64,000 nt of DNA from Actinoplanes italicus. Its GTDB lineage: Bacteria; Actinomycetota; Actinomycetes; Mycobacteriales; Micromonosporaceae. The notes below the pieces were generated by a model, which did no database searches, was not told the DNA's origin, and saw only the letters and a list, made by a program, of their open reading frames with translations. The translations under genes and the position numbers were made by a program. The stretch lies in contig NZ_PVMZ01000004.1 of assembly GCF_003001815.1 (NCBI RefSeq), positions 248,001 to 312,000 on the forward strand. The letters run 5' to 3'. This document shows positions 60,462 through 64,000 of the stretch, one piece after another; within the stretch, counting starts at the first letter, position 1, and each line of letters opens with the position of its first letter.

Positions 60462-61547
60462 ATGGCAACCGAACACACGAGACACCGGCGATGGCTGGTC
60501 GCGGGCGGGGTGGTGGTCCTCGCCGCCGGCACCGCGGCCGCGGTTCACCTGACTCACGACGAGGGGCCCGCGCCCGCGGCGGCCGCCGCGACCCTGCCGA
60601 CAGCGCTGGTCCGGCGGGCGGATCTGTCCACCGCCGTCGAGGTCGACGGCACTCTGGGGTACGCGGGCGCGTACACCGTGCTGGGCCGGGGCTCGGGAAC
60701 CGTCACCTGGCTGCCCGCGGCCGGAACGGTCGTGACCCGCGGCAGGCCGGTGTATCGGGCCGACGGCCGCCCGGTGCCGCTGTTCTACGGCACGCCGTTC
60801 TGGCGGACCCTCGAACCCGGGATGACCGGCGGCGCCGACGTGCTGCAGCTGGAACGCAATCTGGTCGCGCTCGGCCACGGCGCGGGTCTCACGGTCGACC
60901 GCACGTTCACCGCGGCCACCCGGTCGGCGATCCGCCGCTGGCAGAAGGCCACCGGCCTGCCTCGCACGGGCACCGTCGCGCCGGGCGACGTCGTCACGAT
61001 GCCGGGACCGATCCGCGTCACCGGATCGACCTCGCTGCCCGGCGGCCCCGCCTCCGGCACGGTGCTCACCGCCTCCGGCACGACCCGCCAGGTGACGGCC
61101 GGTCTGCCGGTCGCCTCCCAGCACATCGCCGCGCCCGGAGCCGCGGTCCGCATCGAACTGCCCGCCGGGCGGACCGTAACCGGCCGGATCGCCTCGGTGG
61201 GCACGGTCGCGGTCGCCGACCCGGCCGACGCACGGTCACAGACGGGGCTCGGCACCGAGTCCGCCACCATCACCGTCACGATCACCCTGGACCGGGCCGC
61301 CGACGCCGGAACCCTCGACAGCGCCCCGGTCACCGTCGCGTTCACCAGCGCCGCGCACCCGGGCGTCCTGGCTGTGCCGGTGCACGCCCTGCTGGCCGCG
61401 GCCGACGGATCGTATGCGGTCAGCGTGGTCGGCGACGACGGGACGGTCACCGCGGTGCGGGTCGAGCTCGGCATCTTCGACGGTGACCGGGTCGAGGTCC
61501 GGGGCGACCTCACCGAGGGCACGAGGGTGCAGGTGCCGATCTCGTGA
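60462..61547 (+). CDS. Efflux adaptor protein with peptidoglycan-binding domain
   Basis: MacA/HlyD-like membrane-fusion component (361 residues) for the ABC transporter encoded next. An N-terminal helix ([20 protein letters not shown]) anchors it. A PG_binding_1 module is at [20 protein letters not shown]...[18 protein letters not shown]. The barrel and membrane-proximal parts are beta-rich ([40 protein letters not shown]). It overlaps the ATPase gene by four bases. Confidence 0.9.
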   Translation: MATEHTRHRRWLVAGGVVVLAAGTAAAVHLTHDEGPAPAAAAATLPTALVRRADLSTAVEVDGTLGYAGAYTVLGRGSGTVTWLPAAGTVVTRGRPVYRADGRPVPLFYGTPFWRTLEPGMTGGADVLQLERNLVALGHGAGLTVDRTFTAATRSAIRRWQKATGLPRTGTVAPGDVVTMPGPIRVTGSTSLPGGPASGTVLTASGTTRQVTAGLPVASQHIAAPGAAVRIELPAGRTVTGRIASVGTVAVADPADARSQTGLGTESATITVTITLDRAADAGTLDSAPVTVAFTSAAHPGVLAVPVHALLAAADGSYAVSVVGDDGTVTAVRVELGIFDGDRVEVRGDLTEGTRVQVPIS

Positions 61548-62227
61548 ACGGGCCGGTCGTCGCGGTCCACGACGTCACCAGGGCGTACCCGGGCGGGGTG
61601 ACGGCACTGCACCGGGCGACGCTGGCCGTACACCCCGGCGAGTCCGTCGCGATCATCGGCCCGTCCGGGTCCGGCAAGTCCACGCTCCTGCAGCTGATGG
61701 GCACCCTCGACCGGCCGACCAGCGGACGCGTGGACCTCCACGGACACGACGTGGCCCGGCTGCCCGACCGGCGGCTGGCGGCGATCCGGGCCCGCTGGAT
61801 CGGATTCGTGTTCCAGCAGTTCTTCCTCACCCCGCACCTGTCCGCCGTCGACGACGTGGCCACCGGCCTGCTCTACCACGGTGTTCCCCGCCCGGGCCGG
61901 CGGCGGCTCGCGCGGGAGGCACTGGACCGCGTCGGCCTCGGCCACCGCCTCGACCACCGCCCGCACCAGCTGTCCGGCGGCGAGAAGCAGCGCGTCGCCA
62001 TCGCCCGCGCCGTCGTCGGCCGGCCGCCGCTGTTGCTGGCCGACGAACCGACCGGCAACCTCGACTCAGTCTCCGGCGGCGAGGTACTGAGGCTGCTGCG
62101 CGACCTGCACCGGGACGGCACCGCCGTCGTGGTGGTCACCCACGACCAGGAGATCGCCGCAGCCCTGCCCCGCCGCGTGGAACTTCGCGACGGCCGTATC
62201 CACCTCGACACCGGAGCCCGCCCATGA
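61544..62227 (+). CDS. MacB/LolD-type ABC transporter ATPase
   Basis: Nucleotide-binding subunit of 227 residues. Walker A is [17 protein letters not shown], the Q-loop is [13 protein letters not shown], the signature is [14 protein letters not shown], and Walker B is [13 protein letters not shown] with the H-loop [12 protein letters not shown] start overlaps the adaptor stop and the ATGA end overlaps the permease gene. It drives export of a peptide, lipid or drug. Confidence 0.95.
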   Translation: MNGPVVAVHDVTRAYPGGVTALHRATLAVHPGESVAIIGPSGSGKSTLLQLMGTLDRPTSGRVDLHGHDVARLPDRRLAAIRARWIGFVFQQFFLTPHLSAVDDVATGLLYHGVPRPGRRRLAREALDRVGLGHRLDHRPHQLSGGEKQRVAIARAVVGRPPLLLADEPTGNLDSVSGGEVLRLLRDLHRDGTAVVVVTHDQEIAAALPRRVELRDGRIHLDTGARP

Positions 62228-63423
62228 TCTCCGCTCCCCCACTGCCCGAACCCGCACGCCCGCGCGCCACCGATCTGATCCGGACCGGACTCGACGGGCT
62301 GCGCGGCCGGCCGTTGCGCGCCGTGCTGTCCGCGCTCGGCATCGCCATCGGGGTCGCCGCCATGGTGGGACTCGCCGGGATCAGCACGATCAGCCGGGCC
62401 GGGCTGATCGCGGACATCCGTGCGCTCGGCTCCACCCTGCTCACCGCCTCCCCCGGCCGGACCGTGACCGGGCAGGAGGCGACCTTTCCCGAGAGCGCGC
62501 AGCGGATGGTCGCCCGGATCCCCGGCGTCACCGACGTGTCCGCGATCGGCCTCGTCGAGGACGCGACGGTGCGACGCACCGACAAGATCAACCCCGCGGA
62601 GACCAATGGCCTGGCGGTACGGGCGGTCCGCGCCGACCTCCTGGGCACCCTGCGGGGCACCGTGAGGTCCGGGACGTTCCTCAACGACGCCACCGGCCGC
62701 TACCCGGTCGTGGTGCTCGGCGCCCTGGCCGCCGACCGGCTCGGCATCGACCGGGCCGGGGCACACGTGTACATCGCCGGGCGGTGGCATCTCGTCGTCG
62801 GCGTCCTCGACCGGCTCGTCCTGGCACCGGAGATCGACCGGTCCGCGCTGGTCGGCTGGGACCACGCCGCCGCCCTGGGCTTCCGCGGCCACGCGAGCCT
62901 GCTGTACGAGCGTTCCACCGCGGACACCGTGACATCCGTGCACGAGGTTCTCGCCCGGACGATCGACCCGGAGCATCCCGGCCGGGTCGAGGTCAGCTCC
63001 CCCGCCCGGGAACTGGAGGCCGAGATCGCGGCCGGCGACGCGTTCGACGCCCTGCTCGCCGGGGTGGGCGCGGTCGCGCTGCTCGCCGGCGGTGTCGGCG
63101 TCGCCAACGTCATGGTGATCTCGGTGCTGGAACGCCGCCGGGAGATCGGGCTGCGCCGCGCTCTGGGTGCCACCCGCTGCCAGATCCGGCTCCAGTTCCT
63201 GACCGAGGCGGTGGCCCTGACCACGCTGGGCGCGGCGGCCGGCGCGGCGCTCGGGCTGGCGGCCGCGTCGGCGTACGCCGTGGTGATGGGTTGGCCTTTG
63301 ATCCTGCCCGTCGGACCGGTCGTCTCGGGGACCGGCGCCGCGGTTCTGATCGGCGCCGTGGCCGGCCTCTATCCGGCTCGCCGGGCCGCTCGTCTCAGCC
63401 CCACCGAGGCCCTGGCCGCATGA
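62224..63423 (+). CDS. MacB-like FtsX-family ABC permease
   Basis: Permease of 399 residues with the type-VII ABC layout: one N-terminal helix ([20 protein letters not shown]), a large extracytoplasmic domain (about 40-270), then three helices ([60 protein letters not shown]). The cytoplasmic loop [16 protein letters not shown] and the end [11 protein letters not shown] are family signatures. Forms a mechanotransmission-type exporter with the adaptor and ATPase. Confidence 0.94.
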   Translation: MISAPPLPEPARPRATDLIRTGLDGLRGRPLRAVLSALGIAIGVAAMVGLAGISTISRAGLIADIRALGSTLLTASPGRTVTGQEATFPESAQRMVARIPGVTDVSAIGLVEDATVRRTDKINPAETNGLAVRAVRADLLGTLRGTVRSGTFLNDATGRYPVVVLGALAADRLGIDRAGAHVYIAGRWHLVVGVLDRLVLAPEIDRSALVGWDHAAALGFRGHASLLYERSTADTVTSVHEVLARTIDPEHPGRVEVSSPARELEAEIAAGDAFDALLAGVGAVALLAGGVGVANVMVISVLERRREIGLRRALGATRCQIRLQFLTEAVALTTLGAAAGAALGLAAASAYAVVMGWPLILPVGPVVSGTGAAVLIGAVAGLYPARRAARLSPTEALAA

Positions 63424-64000
63424 TCGTCAGGGTGGAGCGACCGGATCAGCCCGCTGGCGGTGCGGGCCTGCTCGAGCAGCGCCAAGTCGTCGAGGATCGG
63501 GCGGCGGCTCAGCGGATCGGTGGACCGGCGCGGCGCCGCGAGCACCTCGTCGAGCAGCGGCAGGACCGGCGCACCGGCGGAGCCGACCGCGCCGGCGCAG
63601 TGGACCGCCCGCCGCAGCACGGGGCTGTTGCGGCCGGTGCGCAGCGGCGCCATCAGGTCGAGCAGCACCGGGACCACGGGTCCGGCGTCGCCGGTGATCC
63701 GCCAGTACGCGTGTGCCGCCTCGACGCGGTTCCAGTCGCCGGGCAGGCTCAGGAGCACGCGGACATCCCCGGCGTGTCCGGCCGCGACAGGCCCGAGCTC
63801 CGCCAGGCATCGCAGCAGCGCATGCCCCGGCCCGCGACGCGTGGCGCCACCGATCACCGGCAGCGCGACCGAGGGATCCCCGGTGACCCGCCAGTGTGCC
63901 CAGGCGGCCCGCTGCGTGCCGTGCCACACCGGCGCGCGGACCGGCTCCGGCCGCCGCCGTCCGAGAGCCAGTTCCCGCAGTTCGCCGGCGAGCGACGCGG
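63369..64000 (-). CDS. HEAT-like repeat protein (5' end beyond window)
   Basis: The visible 210 C-terminal residues form repeated helix pairs of HEAT type (RAAWAHWRVTGDPSVALPVI, EAAHAYWRITGDAGPVVPVL, RAVHCAGAVGSAGAPVLPLL). The frame is open to the window edge, so the start lies outside. The function is unknown; such proteins usually bind partner proteins. The 3' end overlaps the permease gene by 55 bases. Confidence 0.75.
   Translation of the reverse strand, partial: ASLAGELRELALGRRRPEPVRAPVWHGTQRAAWAHWRVTGDPSVALPVIGGATRRGPGHALLRCLAELGPVAAGHAGDVRVLLSLPGDWNRVEAAHAYWRITGDAGPVVPVLLDLMAPLRTGRNSPVLRRAVHCAGAVGSAGAPVLPLLDEVLAAPRRSTDPLSRRPILDDLALLEQARTASGLIRSLHPDDHAARASVGLRRAARRAG

Overview
The window is very GC-rich. 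Coding frames show strong G/C preference at third positions, GTG starts are frequent, there are many ATGA/GTGA gene overlaps, and many genes look leaderless with a TANNNT box 6-8 bases before the start. This suggests a filamentous actinomycete, most likely of the Actinoplanes/Micromonospora type; the genus is inference. No rRNA, tRNA, CRISPR array, transposase or phage gene was recognised. The content is typical of a chromosome arm rich in regulators, transporters, secreted proteins and tailoring or resistance-type enzymes.

Layout. 0-10.5 kb: a 3'-truncated periplasmic-binding-like/GGDEF/EAL c-di-GMP protein, a large secreted RCC1/fibronectin-III protein, a PP2C-like phosphatase bracketed by a 45-bp direct repeat, a membrane acyltransferase, and an ECF sigma factor overlapping a membrane-anchored beta-propeller gene. 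10.7-16.2 kb: a PAP2 phosphatase, two NarL-type two-component systems in histidine kinase to regulator order, and a membrane protein. 16.2-24.4 kb: a translationally coupled kinase/beta-propeller/HAD operon, DinB, a TetR gene divergent from an SRPBCC-DUF2867 gene, a GNAT, and a secreted copper-radical oxidase with a lectin domain. 24.6-29.1 kb: a kinase plus virginiamycin-B-lyase-like pair, then a glycosyltransferase with an MshEN (possible c-di-GMP receptor) domain and its membrane partner. 29.1-37.4 kb: methyltransferase/AraC, an RmlD-like reductase, a mycosin plus SUFU-domain pair, a cobalamin riboswitch with cbtB-cbtA-phosphatase, a chloramphenicol-phosphotransferase-like gene, two GNATs and a MerR regulator.

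37.4-42 kb is gene-poor and looks decayed. It holds two small secreted proteins, a hexanucleotide microsatellite, a 48-base poly-G run beside a broken TPR-regulator remnant, and the first copy of a dispersed intergenic element. 42-49 kb holds TetR/FAD monooxygenase, a WYL regulator, another small secreted protein and a STAND (NB-ARC/TPR) regulator. 49-58 kb holds an SDR, a sensor-less histidine kinase with two small upstream genes, an MFS pump with its TetR, an antitoxin/PIN-like pair, a HAD gene, a kinase, an EamA exporter and a LysR. 58-64 kb is an OmpR-type two-component system divergent from a MacAB-like adaptor/ATPase/permease operon, ending in a HEAT-like gene cut by the window edge.

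Functional threads. c-di-GMP signalling may connect the first gene with the MshEN glycosyltransferase. Drug-modification or export-type genes are numerous (four phosphotransferase-fold kinases, a CPT-like kinase, Vgb-like lyase, FAD monooxygenase, MFS and ABC pumps). Cobalt uptake is under B12 control. Two structural peculiarities stand out: nine convergent gene pairs overlap at their 3' ends, and the + strand between about 31 and 49 kb is C-rich whichever strand the genes lie on.
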